Translations under genes and position numbers: made by a program
From: Leeuwenhoekiella aestuarii
GTDB taxonomy: Bacteria; Bacteroidota; Bacteroidia; Flavobacteriales; Flavobacteriaceae
Direction: 5' to 3'
Assembly: GCF_004104055.1 (NCBI RefSeq)
Contig: NZ_QOVJ01000001.1
Coordinates: 372,001 to 436,000, forward strand
DNA: 64,000 nt
Notes under the pieces: model-generated
Told to the model about the DNA's origin: nothing
Databases searched by the model: none
The model's input: the letters and a program-made list of their open reading frames with translations, nothing else
In this document: positions 52,139 to 61,617 of the stretch, in pieces
Layout of the letters: each line of letters begins with the position of its first letter
Numbering within the stretch: position 1 is the stretch's first letter

Positions 52139-53203
52139 ATGAGTGTGAAAATAAGAAGCAAAAAGCTAAGTAAAGGAATAGAATCTCTATATCTAGATAT
52201 CTACAATTCAGGCGTACGACATTACGAATTTCTTAATATTAAAATTACTCCTAAAGATAAAAATAAGCAAGAGAAGAGATTAATTGCGGAAAACATTAGA
52301 GCAACACGAGAACTTGAGCTTATCAGCAAAGGAACATCTTATATACCCAGACACTTAAAAGATATTAATTTTTTCCTTTTTGCAGAAAACTACATAAATA
52401 ATTACAGATGTAAAGATGTTCGCATGATAGAACACTCCATCGCAAAGTTCAAAAAATGTATAGATAATGAAAAGCTTAAAATTTCAGATATTACAACAAG
52501 CTTAATGCTTAAGTATAAAGACTATCTTGTCTATGATGCCGGACTTACTGGTGAAACACCTCATAACTACTTCACCAGATTCAAGAAAATTTTAAAGTCC
52601 GCAAAAGTCGAAGGGTATTTCGACAAACTTCCCACTGAAGATATTATATTCTCAAAACCTCACCGAAATGACACAGTTAAAAAAGAAGTTTTAACTGCTG
52701 AAGAAATAGCAGTTCTTGCCGATACCTTCTGTGGAAATGATGGTGTTAAAAGAGCTTTTTTATTTTCATGTTACACGTCGTTAGGCTTAGCAGAAATCAT
52801 CGATCTAAAATGGGCTAATATCCAAAATGGACGGTTAAGAACGATTAGAAAGAAAACAGGTGAAGAAATAAATAATCGCCTTACCCCCACCGCACTTTCT
52901 TTTTTGGGAGAACGTGGTTCAAGAAATAGTTACATTTTTAATCTTCGAAATATAAGTCAAACCTCCGTGAATAAAGATATTCGATACTGGGTTCAAAGAG
53001 CAAAAATCGATAAGCATATAACTTTTTATTGTGGTCGTCATACATTCGCTTGTTTGCTCTTGATGGCTGGCGCCAATCTTAAGACTGTAGCTGATGCAAT
53101 GGGTCACACTTCTACTAAAAGCACGCTTAAGTATTTAAATTACGTTCAGAAATTACAAGATGATGCGATTGATCGATTGCCTGAAATCAAATATCTAAAT
53201 TAA
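52139..53203 (+). CDS. Tyrosine recombinase/integrase, degenerate active site
   Basis: A 354-residue integrase. An N-terminal SAM-like DNA-binding region (about 90-180, FAENYINNYRCKDVRMIEHS) precedes the catalytic domain: SLGLAEIIDLKW, FYCGRHTFACLLLMAGANL, and DAMGHTSTKSTLKYLNYV. The usual first Arg (GLR.SE) is Gly here, and the HxxR His is Tyr (YCGR), while the second Arg, the GH box and Tyr nucleophile remain. It may have lost recombination activity. No other element genes accompany it. Confidence 0.88.
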   Translation: MSVKIRSKKLSKGIESLYLDIYNSGVRHYEFLNIKITPKDKNKQEKRLIAENIRATRELELISKGTSYIPRHLKDINFFLFAENYINNYRCKDVRMIEHSIAKFKKCIDNEKLKISDITTSLMLKYKDYLVYDAGLTGETPHNYFTRFKKILKSAKVEGYFDKLPTEDIIFSKPHRNDTVKKEVLTAEEIAVLADTFCGNDGVKRAFLFSCYTSLGLAEIIDLKWANIQNGRLRTIRKKTGEEINNRLTPTALSFLGERGSRNSYIFNLRNISQTSVNKDIRYWVQRAKIDKHITFYCGRHTFACLLLMAGANLKTVADAMGHTSTKSTLKYLNYVQKLQDDAIDRLPEIKYLN

Positions 53204-53280
53204 GTTTATAAGTTTCTGCTCAACTGTATTGTTCAGCTTCCACTTTAAATAAAATTTAAAAGTCTTCTGCTAAGATTTAT

Positions 53281-53800
53281 AGAGGCCAGACCGCTATTTT
53301 TCCACAAGACATCAGTGAGACCAAACCTCAAATAAATACCACCCGAAATATTGTTGATGCATTTTGGATTGCGCTGCCATCGCAACATTTGGAACCACAC
53401 TTATAAAAGGCGATACCAAAGTCGTCTGGCAGTTTACAAAATGATTTGTGCTTACCACAACACTCACCTACGGTATACACAATAATTAATAAACCCTGGT
53501 TAGATCTAAATAATGATAATTCTTTTTCATAAAGGCATACTTCTACCGTATTTTTATGTGCTGGTTTTATTCATCACCGCTACGGCTTAAGTAAAGTATC
53601 TCGGATCATTCAATAGCTGGTTTTACAGCCGCCAATCGTGTTGACTCAAAGAAATATGTTAGACGTAATTGCCGGAGCTTCCATAGGCCTAGGCAGTAAT
53701 TTGCTTTTTACTACCGAGTATTAGCAAAACATATGGAACTCAATCACATTAATGCTAACGTGATCATATGATTGGCTTTACATATAATTTTAACCTTTGA
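53281..53800 (+). pseudogene. PAP2-superfamily phosphatase remnant
   Basis: Several frames carry pieces in family order: CAAIATFGTTLIKGDTKVV and WQFTK, then FVLTTTLTYGIHNN, later DVIAGASIGLGSNLLFTTEY, and an ending GFTYNFNL. PAP2-type membrane phosphatases of Flavobacteriia have a similar layout, and the DVIAG motif follows their catalytic site. The central SGHT part is missing and stops interrupt all frames, so the gene is dead. It fills most of the 726-base gap after the integrase. Confidence 0.65.
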
Positions 53801-53870
53801 TAAACTCGCAGAACATATTAAAAGCTCAAACGTTATAGGTTAAAAATAAGCATCGCTAAAATATTTACGA

Positions 53871-53928
53871 ACAATTACGTATTATAAATTAAGTATTGTT
53901 ACTTATATTTGGTTATAAATACGTAGAT
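53871..53928 (+). promoter_or_regulatory. nirB promoter with element shared with the narK promoter
   Basis: The -7 box TATATTTG is at 53904-53911. Upstream, ACAATTACGTATTATAAATT and AAGTATTGTTACTT align closely with 60093-60132 at the narK gene. TACTTAT fits the NarL heptamer TACYYMT, so the regulator at 59346 may bind here, although spacing rules were not tested. Confidence 0.55.
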
Positions 53929-53929
53929 C

Positions 53930-56434
53930 ATGAAAAAAGTAATTGTAGTTGGCAACGGTATGGTAGGTTATAAATTTTGCGAAAAATTAGCCGCACACGC
54001 CGATTTTGAAGGTTTTGAGGTTATCGTTTTTGGGGAAGAACCCAGACCTGCCTACGACCGGGTGCACCTTAGCGAGTATTTTGCAGACAAATCTGCCGAA
54101 GAATTACTTCTAGCGCCTGCCAACTGGTATACAGATCATCAAATAGAACTACGTACCTCAGAACTGGTTACACAAATTGATCTGGAAGATAAAAAAATTA
54201 CCACGCATAAAGATACCGTATTTGAATACGATTATCTCATTTTAGCTACGGGCTCTGCTCCTTTTGTACCTCCCATTAAGGGCTCAGAAAAAGCAGGTGT
54301 TTTTGTATACCGCACTATAGAAGATCTGGATGCAATGAAAAGCTATGCTGCTAAGCTCAAAGCAAAAGGCAAAAAAAGTGCAGCGGTTTTAGGTGGCGGT
54401 CTTTTAGGTCTTGAAGCTGCCAATGCCGCTAAAGAACTGGGTATGGATGCGCACGTAGTAGAATTTGCACAACGCTTAATGCCAAGACAACTTGATCAGG
54501 GAGCCAGCGATATGCTGCAATCCAAAATTGAAGAGCTTGGTATTGGAATCCACCTCAGTAAAGCTACTGAGGAAATAATGGGAGATGGCGCTATCGAACG
54601 TATGGATTTTGCAGATGACACCCATCTCGATGCAGACATGCTCATTATTTCTGCAGGAATACGCCCGCGTGATGAATTGGCTCGTGCCAGCGGACTCCAG
54701 GTAGGTGCACGTGGCGGAATTTATGTAAACGAAAAAATGCAGACTTCAGATTCCAGCGTTTATGCTATTGGGGAAGTTGCTTTATACAATGAGGGCATTT
54801 ACGGTCTGGTCGCACCGGGTTATGAAATGGCAGATGTTGCCGTAGAACAAATTACCGGGGGCGAGAAAGCTATGGCGGCTTCCATAGATATGTCGACGCA
54901 ATTAAAACTTATAGGCACCGAAGTGGCAAGCTTTGGTGATCCTTTTGTTGAAAATCACGATGTGGTTGCAATCACTTACGAAAACAAACAACGCGGAATT
55001 TACAAACGCATCAATGTTGCCAAAGATGGCTCACGCTTGTTTGGCGGTATTTTGGTAGGTGATTCTTCAGATTACAACACCCTCTTTCAGATTTACTATA
55101 ACGCAATGAAACTGCCTGAAAACCCGGAGGATCTTATTTTAGGTTCGCGCGGTGGCGAAAGCATTCTGGGTAGCGTGCTGGATCTTCCTGATACGGCTCA
55201 GATTTGCTCCTGCGAAAGTGTTTCCAAGGGTGAAATATGCGAAGCCATTCAAGACGGTACTGCGGCTAATTTGAAAGATATCGTAAAATGTACCAAAGCA
55301 ACAACCGGCTGCGGTGGATGCAAACCTATGGTGGTTGATCTGGTCAATGAAACTTTAAAATCACTTGGAAAGGAAGTAAAAGATACGATTTGCGAACATT
55401 TTGAATACAGCCGTCAGGAACTTTACGATCTGGTCAAGGTAAAACAGATTACAACTTTTGAAGAAGCACTTGCCCGTCTGGGTAAAGGCTGCGGCTGCGA
55501 GGTTTGTAAACCCGTAATGGCTTCCATTTTCTCGAGTATCTATATGGAAACCGCAAATAAGCAACCGGTTATACAGGATTCTAACGACCGGTTTTTGGCC
55601 AACATTCAGCGTAACGGGACCTATTCGGTAGTACCCAGAGTTGCCGGTGGTGAGATTTCACCCCAAAAACTGATTGTTCTTGGCGAGGTTGCCAAAAAGT
55701 ACGACCTGTATACAAAAATTACCGGAGGTCAGCGCATCGATTTATTTGGCGCACAATTGCACGAGCTTCCGCTTATCTGGAAAGAACTCATAGATGCCGG
55801 GTTTGAGAGTGGTCACGCCTATGGCAAATCATTGCGTACTGTTAAAAGTTGCGTAGGTTCTACCTGGTGCCGCTATGGGATGCACGAATCTGTAACATTT
55901 GCTATTGAGATCGAAAACAGGTATCGCGGTCTGCGCTCACCACATAAATTAAAAGGTGGTGTTTCAGGCTGTATACGCGAGTGTGCAGAAGCGCGGGGTA
56001 AAGATTTTGGCTTAATTGCTGTAGATGGCGGGTGGAATCTTTATGTGTGCGGTAATGGTGGTGCAACTCCCAAACATGCTATTTTACTGGCAGAACAATT
56101 AGACGACGAGACTTGCGTAAAATACTTAGATCGGTTTCTGATGTTCTACATACGTACTGCTGCACCACTAATGCGCACCGCACCATGGTTAGACAAATTA
56201 GAAGGTGGTATTGAATACCTGAAAAAAGTGGTTGTTGAAGACAGCCTTGGCATCGCCGAAGAACTGGAACTTGAGATGCAGGGTCTGGTTAATAAATACG
56301 AATGCGAGTGGAAACAGGCTATTGAAGATCCGGAAATGATGGGTCGCTTCAAGCATTTTGTCAATTCTGATGAAACCGATGAGACTATCGAGTTTGTATC
56401 CTTAAGGGATCAAAAAATGCCAAAACCCTGGTAA
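53930..56434 (+). CDS. nirB: Nitrite reductase (NADH) large subunit
   Basis: An 834-residue NirB that reduces nitrite to ammonium. Domains in order: FAD/NAD(P)H-binding reductase (VVGNGMVGYKF, VLGGGLLGLEAA, about 1-400), BFD-like 2Fe-2S (CSCESVSKGEICEAI ... TTGCGGC, about 425-475), a second Cys block (GCGCEVC), and the sirohaem/4Fe-4S sulfite-reductase-like half (CVGSTWCRYG, GCIRECAEARGKDFG). Length is normal. First gene of the assimilation cluster, with nirD 58 bases downstream. Confidence 0.96.
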   Translation: MKKVIVVGNGMVGYKFCEKLAAHADFEGFEVIVFGEEPRPAYDRVHLSEYFADKSAEELLLAPANWYTDHQIELRTSELVTQIDLEDKKITTHKDTVFEYDYLILATGSAPFVPPIKGSEKAGVFVYRTIEDLDAMKSYAAKLKAKGKKSAAVLGGGLLGLEAANAAKELGMDAHVVEFAQRLMPRQLDQGASDMLQSKIEELGIGIHLSKATEEIMGDGAIERMDFADDTHLDADMLIISAGIRPRDELARASGLQVGARGGIYVNEKMQTSDSSVYAIGEVALYNEGIYGLVAPGYEMADVAVEQITGGEKAMAASIDMSTQLKLIGTEVASFGDPFVENHDVVAITYENKQRGIYKRINVAKDGSRLFGGILVGDSSDYNTLFQIYYNAMKLPENPEDLILGSRGGESILGSVLDLPDTAQICSCESVSKGEICEAIQDGTAANLKDIVKCTKATTGCGGCKPMVVDLVNETLKSLGKEVKDTICEHFEYSRQELYDLVKVKQITTFEEALARLGKGCGCEVCKPVMASIFSSIYMETANKQPVIQDSNDRFLANIQRNGTYSVVPRVAGGEISPQKLIVLGEVAKKYDLYTKITGGQRIDLFGAQLHELPLIWKELIDAGFESGHAYGKSLRTVKSCVGSTWCRYGMHESVTFAIEIENRYRGLRSPHKLKGGVSGCIRECAEARGKDFGLIAVDGGWNLYVCGNGGATPKHAILLAEQLDDETCVKYLDRFLMFYIRTAAPLMRTAPWLDKLEGGIEYLKKVVVEDSLGIAEELELEMQGLVNKYECEWKQAIEDPEMMGRFKHFVNSDETDETIEFVSLRDQKMPKPW

Positions 56435-56492
56435 ACAGATCAGTTTTTAAAAAATCAAATCAAAAACAAACGCACACCTTTAAATAAGCCTG

Positions 56493-56870
56493 ATGGAAGA
56501 ATTACTCAATCACTATAAAACCGTAACCCCAGAAAACACAACAAACTGGGTAAAAGTAGGCACTACGCAGGATTTTCCTGAAAATGGCGGAGCCTGTATC
56601 AAGCACAACAATAGGCAAATTGCAGTCTATAATTTTACCCTAACATCAAGCTGGTATGCCTGTCAAAATTTATGTCCGCATAAGCTGGAAATGGTACTGT
56701 CCCGTGGAATGATAGGAGATTCTCAAGGTATTCCTAAAGTAGCTTGCCCCTTACACAAGAAGACCTTTTCTCTGCAAGACGGCAGCAACCTAAATGGGGA
56801 AGATTATAAAATCGCAGTTTATCCCGTAAAAATTGAAGATAATATGGTGTATATTGGTTTTTCAGATTAA
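56493..56870 (+). CDS. nirD: Nitrite reductase (NADH) small subunit
   Basis: A 125-residue Rieske-like subunit: QNLCPHKLEMVLSRG and ACPLHKKTFSL give the CxH ... CxxH iron-sulfur ligands. The usual longer acidic N-terminus is short. It pairs with NirB. Confidence 0.92.
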   Translation: MEELLNHYKTVTPENTTNWVKVGTTQDFPENGGACIKHNNRQIAVYNFTLTSSWYACQNLCPHKLEMVLSRGMIGDSQGIPKVACPLHKKTFSLQDGSNLNGEDYKIAVYPVKIEDNMVYIGFSD

Positions 56871-56879
56871 GTAAATTAC

Positions 56880-56911
56880 TTAAAGCTTTGAGGGAAACCC
56901 TGAAGCTTTAA
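56880..56911 (+). terminator. Hairpin between nirD and DUF4202 gene
   Basis: TTAAAGCTT pairs with AAGCTTTAA, and inside it AGGG with CCCT around AAA. No T-tract follows except TTTAAATCTTG, so it probably attenuates or stabilises rather than ends transcription. Confidence 0.45.
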
Positions 56912-56940
56912 ATCTTGACTACTGAGAAAACAAACCAATT

Positions 56941-57516
56941 ATGCCAGTACAGGAAGCACTAGAAGCAATCGACAGCCACAACGCAAAAGATCCTAATTTT
57001 GAAACGATAGATGGCCAACAAATACCTAAAGAGTTGTTGTACTCTCAGCGTATGACGGCACAACTTTTAAGCTTTGAGCCAGATGCCAGTGAAGCATTGC
57101 AAATTGCCGCCCGCGCACAACACATCTGCAGGTGGAAGAGTCCCAGAGATGCCTATCCACAGGATCGCGTAGGATATCTGAGATGGCGTGAAGATTTAAA
57201 AAAAATGCACGCCAAACTTACCGGAAGAATTTTAGAGGAGCTAGGCTACTCAAAAGAATTTACTGACCGCGTTAAATTTTTAATTTTAAAAAAACACATT
57301 AAAAAAGATTATGAATCGCAGACCTTAGAAGACGTGATTTGTTTGGTTTTTTTAGAACACTATTTTGAAGATTTCGCCGCACGTCATCAAGATGATAAGG
57401 TTATTGATATTGTACAAAAAACCTGGATTAAAATGTCTCCAAAAGGTCATCGCGCAGCCTTAAATCTTCCGCTTAGCGATAGATCAAAAGATCTTGTTGG
57501 GAAAGCTTTAGTTTAA
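56941..57516 (+). CDS. DUF4202 family protein
   Basis: A 191-residue helical protein matching DUF4202: IDSHNAKDPN, RAQHICRWKSPRDAYPQDRVGYLRWREDLKKMHA, and QTLEDVICLVFLEHYFEDFAARH. The conserved His/Glu/Asp pattern suggests an HD-like metal fold. The family is recurrently next to nitrite or nitrate genes, and here lies between nirD and the NarX-like kinase with an 8-base gap to the latter. Function unknown. Confidence 0.88.
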   Translation: MPVQEALEAIDSHNAKDPNFETIDGQQIPKELLYSQRMTAQLLSFEPDASEALQIAARAQHICRWKSPRDAYPQDRVGYLRWREDLKKMHAKLTGRILEELGYSKEFTDRVKFLILKKHIKKDYESQTLEDVICLVFLEHYFEDFAARHQDDKVIDIVQKTWIKMSPKGHRAALNLPLSDRSKDLVGKALV

Positions 57517-57523
57517 AAATTTT

Positions 57524-59326
57524 ATGCCGGGAATTGATCAAAAAACGTTTAAAAAATTAAGGCGTTTGTATATAATCGCTTTAAGTCTGATCGCACTCTC
57601 TGTAATTGTGAGCCAGATGCTGGTGCGTAAATTTCTGGACTCTCAGGCTACAGATTCTACGGTGGTGAATATTGCCGGGCGCCAGCGTATGCTAAGTCAA
57701 AAATTGACCAAAGAAGCCTTTCAACTTTCACAAGCAAAACAGCCTGAAATTATACAGCCGTTACAATCAGGGCTGCGTACAACTCGTGAGTTATGGCATT
57801 CTAGTCATCTCGCCCTGCAAAGCGGAAGCGATTCCCTAAATATTCCAAACGCCAATTCAGAACAGGTGAAAGCCCTCTTTAAAAGGCTAAACCCCATTTT
57901 TGATTCCATCTATAACGCTTCAGCGGTTGTTATCAATACCACTAAAGCTAAAGATTCAATTTCCCAAACCTCATTTGAGAATGCGATGCAAACGATTCAG
58001 ACTCATGAAGGTTCGTTCTTAAACCTGATGGATGAAATTGTAAATCAATACAATCAGGAAGCCGAGGCAAAAATAGAACGCCTGAGATCTTTTGAACTTT
58101 TACTCGTTTTCATCACGCTATTTTTACTCTTTCTCGAGTTTATATTCATTTTTTGGCCAACAGCAAAAGCTGTTAAAAAAGTGATGGCAGACCTCATCAT
58201 TACGGAGCAGAAATCAAAGAAAATGGCAATTAATGCTGATGAGTTGTCCCAAAGCAAAGAAAAATTGCTGTGGGAGTCAAACGCAATCAATCAGGCGATG
58301 GATAAGGCTTTACTTTTTGTACGGCTCGACCAAACCGGGAGTTTGCTGCACGCCGGCGAAAAATTTAAAAATTTATTCAATCAAAGTTTTATAAGCGGAA
58401 ATACAAAACTGAGTGAAGTCCTATCAACAAATGCTGTTGAACAACAATTTATAGATCAAATCTTGCAGGAATATCGTAAAACCGGATGGCAGGGAGAAAT
58501 CAAGGCAACTACTCCCAAAGGCAGAAACCTCTGGCTTGAGATGTCTTTGTTACCCTTTAAACGAGGCGATGAACAAACCGAACTGCTTATTATTTTTCTT
58601 GATATAACCAAGCGTAAGGAAGCGCACGATGAAATTGAACGGCTTAATAAAGCGAATTTTGAAGAGCGCATCAGCCATCAGAAGATGGTTTCCCGCCAGA
58701 TTATAGAAAATCAGGAGCAGGAACAAAATCGCATTGCTCAGGATTTACACGACGGGATAGGCCAGATGCTTACCGGACTCAAATTTAATCTTGAAAGTAT
58801 TGATTTAGATGATCTGGAAAAGTCAAAAAAAAAAATTGACAATTTAAAAAGTCTCTCACTTGATATTATTAAAGGCATACGTACTGCGACTTTCAACCTT
58901 ACCCCTCCAGAACTTACAGACCACGGTCTGGTGCCAGCACTCGCTAAACTGGCTAAAGAACTGAGTAATCTTACCGGTAGTGCCATACAACTGCTTAATA
59001 AAACAGACTTTAACTCCAGACTAGACATTTTAGTTGAGATTAATGCCTATCGCATAACCCAGGAAGCCATTAATAATGCCATAAAATATGCGCAATCAAG
59101 CTATATCGTTATTAGCGTAGCGCACAGTAAAGATGTGCTGAGTATTAGTATAGACGACGACGGTAAAGGCTTTTCTATTGAAGAATTACAGGCAGAGCGC
59201 CGCGGAGATGGCGGGATGGGGATGACCTTTATGCGGGAACGCACCCACTATATTAATGGTAGACTTTTTGTAAATTCGGAACTGGGAAAAGGTACTCGCA
59301 TTACGCTCAATATTCCCATCAATTAA
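57524..59326 (+). CDS. NarX-like sensor histidine kinase
   Basis: A 600-residue kinase with two membrane helices (about 12-32 and 190-210) flanking a PilJ/NarX-type sensor domain, whose start VNIAGRQRMLSQKLTKEA corresponds to the NarX nitrate-sensing helix. After a linker comes a PAS-like domain (about 255-370), then HisKA_3 with His409 (QDLHDGIGQML) and HATPase (DDDGKGF, GMGMTFM). It lies 19 bases ahead of the NarL-like regulator. Sensing nitrate or nitrite is the likely role. Confidence 0.88.
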   Translation: MPGIDQKTFKKLRRLYIIALSLIALSVIVSQMLVRKFLDSQATDSTVVNIAGRQRMLSQKLTKEAFQLSQAKQPEIIQPLQSGLRTTRELWHSSHLALQSGSDSLNIPNANSEQVKALFKRLNPIFDSIYNASAVVINTTKAKDSISQTSFENAMQTIQTHEGSFLNLMDEIVNQYNQEAEAKIERLRSFELLLVFITLFLLFLEFIFIFWPTAKAVKKVMADLIITEQKSKKMAINADELSQSKEKLLWESNAINQAMDKALLFVRLDQTGSLLHAGEKFKNLFNQSFISGNTKLSEVLSTNAVEQQFIDQILQEYRKTGWQGEIKATTPKGRNLWLEMSLLPFKRGDEQTELLIIFLDITKRKEAHDEIERLNKANFEERISHQKMVSRQIIENQEQEQNRIAQDLHDGIGQMLTGLKFNLESIDLDDLEKSKKKIDNLKSLSLDIIKGIRTATFNLTPPELTDHGLVPALAKLAKELSNLTGSAIQLLNKTDFNSRLDILVEINAYRITQEAINNAIKYAQSSYIVISVAHSKDVLSISIDDDGKGFSIEELQAERRGDGGMGMTFMRERTHYINGRLFVNSELGKGTRITLNIPIN

Positions 59327-59345
59327 TCTCTAGTTAAAACACATT

Positions 59346-60017
59346 ATGGCGGCAGAAACACTTGAAGTTATACTAGCTGACGATCACGTACTTGTAAGAG
59401 ACGGTATCAAAGCTTTACTCGAAGATGAGCAGGATATTGTGGTTCTCGATGAGGCTTCAAATGGTAAAGAAGCGCTTCAGGTTATCGCAAAACATCAGCC
59501 TGATGTTCTGGTTGTTGACATACGCATGCCAGAAATGAGCGGCATTGAAGTGGTTCGCAAATTAAAAGCAACCTATCCCAGAGTCAAAACTCTTGTACTT
59601 TCTATGCACGACAGTGAAGAGTATGTGATTCAATCTATTCAGGCAGGTGCAGACGGCTACTTACTAAAAGGGTCAAGTAAAGAAGAGTTTTTAAAAGCAC
59701 TACATACTATCGCCGCGGGCGAAAAATACTTTGCAGGAGAACTGTCTTCAATCATCATTAATAACTTTGTAACGGGAAAAAGACCGGTACAGGCAGAAGA
59801 ATCTAAGGAATCAATAGCGGAAGATTACAGTCTTACTAAACGAGAACGTCAAATTTTAGGTCTGGTTTTACAGGGGCTTAGCAATAAAGAAATAGGTGAC
59901 CAGCTCAATATAAGTAAACGTACTGCAGAAGTACATCGCTTTAATCTTATGAAAAAACTGGATGTAAAAAATCTTATGGAGCTCGCAAATAAAGCTACTA
60001 AGTATGGTCTTATCTAA
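59346..60017 (+). CDS. NarL-like response regulator
   Basis: A 223-residue regulator: receiver with ADDH and phospho-acceptor Asp58 (VLVVDIRMPEM), Lys in YLLKGSS, and a C-terminal LuxR-type HTH (LTKRERQILGLVLQGLSNKE, ISKRTAEVHRFNLM). Partner of the NarX-like kinase. The nirB and narK promoters carry a shared element that is its best candidate target. Confidence 0.9.
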   Translation: MAAETLEVILADDHVLVRDGIKALLEDEQDIVVLDEASNGKEALQVIAKHQPDVLVVDIRMPEMSGIEVVRKLKATYPRVKTLVLSMHDSEEYVIQSIQAGADGYLLKGSSKEEFLKALHTIAAGEKYFAGELSSIIINNFVTGKRPVQAEESKESIAEDYSLTKRERQILGLVLQGLSNKEIGDQLNISKRTAEVHRFNLMKKLDVKNLMELANKATKYGLI

Positions 60018-60092
60018 AAATCACTGATAAGCAAGCTTTAAAATTAAATATCCATAATATTTTAAGACCAAATTTTAATTTTGGCAATTTTT

Positions 60093-60145
60093 ACAACTAC
60101 GTATTAAAATTAAGTACTTATACTTATATTTGTAAGTATAAACAC
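60093..60145 (+). promoter_or_regulatory. narK promoter with element shared with the nirB promoter
   Basis: The -7 box TATATTTG is at 60125-60132. The upstream part (ACAACTACGTATTAAAATTA then AGTACTTATACTTA) aligns with the nirB upstream region. TACTTATATTTGTAAGTA forms a dyad across the -7 box, and TAAGTACTTA is a perfect palindrome. Confidence 0.55.
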
Positions 60146-60151
60146 TTAATT

Positions 60152-61579
60152 ATGAAAACAACACTTTCCGCAAAGGCCACGCGCCTTAATTTAAAAGACT
60201 TTAGCAGCGTTCCTATGCGAACGTTTTGGATCACTTCGGTTGCATTTTTTTTATGCTTCTTTGCCTGGTTTGGTATTGTACCGTTTATGCCTGACGTTGT
60301 TCGGGATTTAGGCCTTACTCCAACTCAAAAATGGAATTCGGTAATTCTTGCAGTTTCCGGTACCGTTTTCGCCAGATTAATTATTGGTAAGCTTTGTGAT
60401 AAATACGGTCCCAGGCTTTGCTACACCTGGCTTTTATTGCTGGGTTCTATACCGGTAATTCTGTGCGGGCTCGTTCAAACTCCATTGCAATTTCTCATCT
60501 GCAGACTGTTTATTGGTTTTATCGGCGCTAGTTTTGTAATCACGCAGGTACACACTTCTCTGATGTTTGCTTCTAATATTGTGGGTACTGCAAACGCAAC
60601 CTCGGCGGGATGGGGAAATCTGGGCGGTGGTGCAAATCGTCTGGGTATGCCGTTGATTGCTGCAGCTGTGGTAAGTTTTGGCGTATCAGAATTGGACGCA
60701 TGGCGCTATTCTTTAATAATTGCCGGCATTGTCTGTTTCTTAATGGGCATTGTATACTTCTATTTTACAAAAGATACGCCAGAAGGCAACTTTAGTGAAC
60801 TTAAAGCACAGGGTAAAGAAATAAAAGGAAAAAAGAAAGATGAAGTAGGGTTTCTGGAAGCGCTTAAAGATTACCGCGTATGGATACTTTTTGTAGTCTA
60901 TGCAGCCTGTTTTGGTATAGAATTGACGGTTTACGGTACAATGGATGATTATTTACAGAATACATTCAGTCTTAGCCGTATTACAGCAGGTAACATTGTA
61001 CTCTCATTTGCTTTGATGAATCTTTTTGCCCGTACACTGGGCGGTTATTTTGGTGATAAATTTGGTAAACTTAAAGGACTCCGCGGCCGGGTGCTATTTT
61101 TGGTAGCTATCCTTTTAGTAGAAGGTGTAATGCTTATGACCTTCTCAACGATTACTAGTCTCGTATTGGGTATTGCTTTTCTTATTGCGTTCAGTCTTTC
61201 GGTACAAATGGCAGAAGGCGCAACCTTTTCTGTAGTTCCGTTTATAAATAAAAAGGCCATAGGTTCCATTTCAGGTATTGTAGGTGCCGGGGGTAACGTG
61301 GGTGCTTTTCTTGCAGCAATGTTGCTTAAGTCAAAATCTGCTGTTGCAGAACAGGCTGCGCTAGCCGCAAACTCTGGTGCCGGAGAAGAAGTCGCAAAAC
61401 TGGCTCAATCTGAAGCTGCTGCGGCAGCCGTCTCTAGTGGCTATTTTATAATTGGTATTCTCGTTTTTGTAGCGGGTATTACCGCCTTGGCCATACGCTT
61501 CTCTACGGCAGATGAAAAAGACGCAGCAGCGGACTATACGCTCACAGACACTAATAATCTGAATCCTGCAAATGCTTAA
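60152..61579 (+). CDS. NarK/NasA-type nitrate/nitrite transporter (MFS)
   Basis: A 475-residue major facilitator with 12 helices and the nitrate signature GWGNLGGGANRL in helix 5 plus the second signature SGIVGAGGNVGAF in helix 11. The long soluble C-terminus after about residue 405 (Ala-rich, then DEKDAAADYTLTDTNN) includes a final helix. It is followed by a structured leader and the nitrate reductase. Confidence 0.93.
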   Translation: MKTTLSAKATRLNLKDFSSVPMRTFWITSVAFFLCFFAWFGIVPFMPDVVRDLGLTPTQKWNSVILAVSGTVFARLIIGKLCDKYGPRLCYTWLLLLGSIPVILCGLVQTPLQFLICRLFIGFIGASFVITQVHTSLMFASNIVGTANATSAGWGNLGGGANRLGMPLIAAAVVSFGVSELDAWRYSLIIAGIVCFLMGIVYFYFTKDTPEGNFSELKAQGKEIKGKKKDEVGFLEALKDYRVWILFVVYAACFGIELTVYGTMDDYLQNTFSLSRITAGNIVLSFALMNLFARTLGGYFGDKFGKLKGLRGRVLFLVAILLVEGVMLMTFSTITSLVLGIAFLIAFSLSVQMAEGATFSVVPFINKKAIGSISGIVGAGGNVGAFLAAMLLKSKSAVAEQAALAANSGAGEEVAKLAQSEAAAAAVSSGYFIIGILVFVAGITALAIRFSTADEKDAAADYTLTDTNNLNPANA

Positions 61580-61617
61580 TAAAAGGGCATTTAAAAATAC
61601 ATTTCACAGATTACAAT

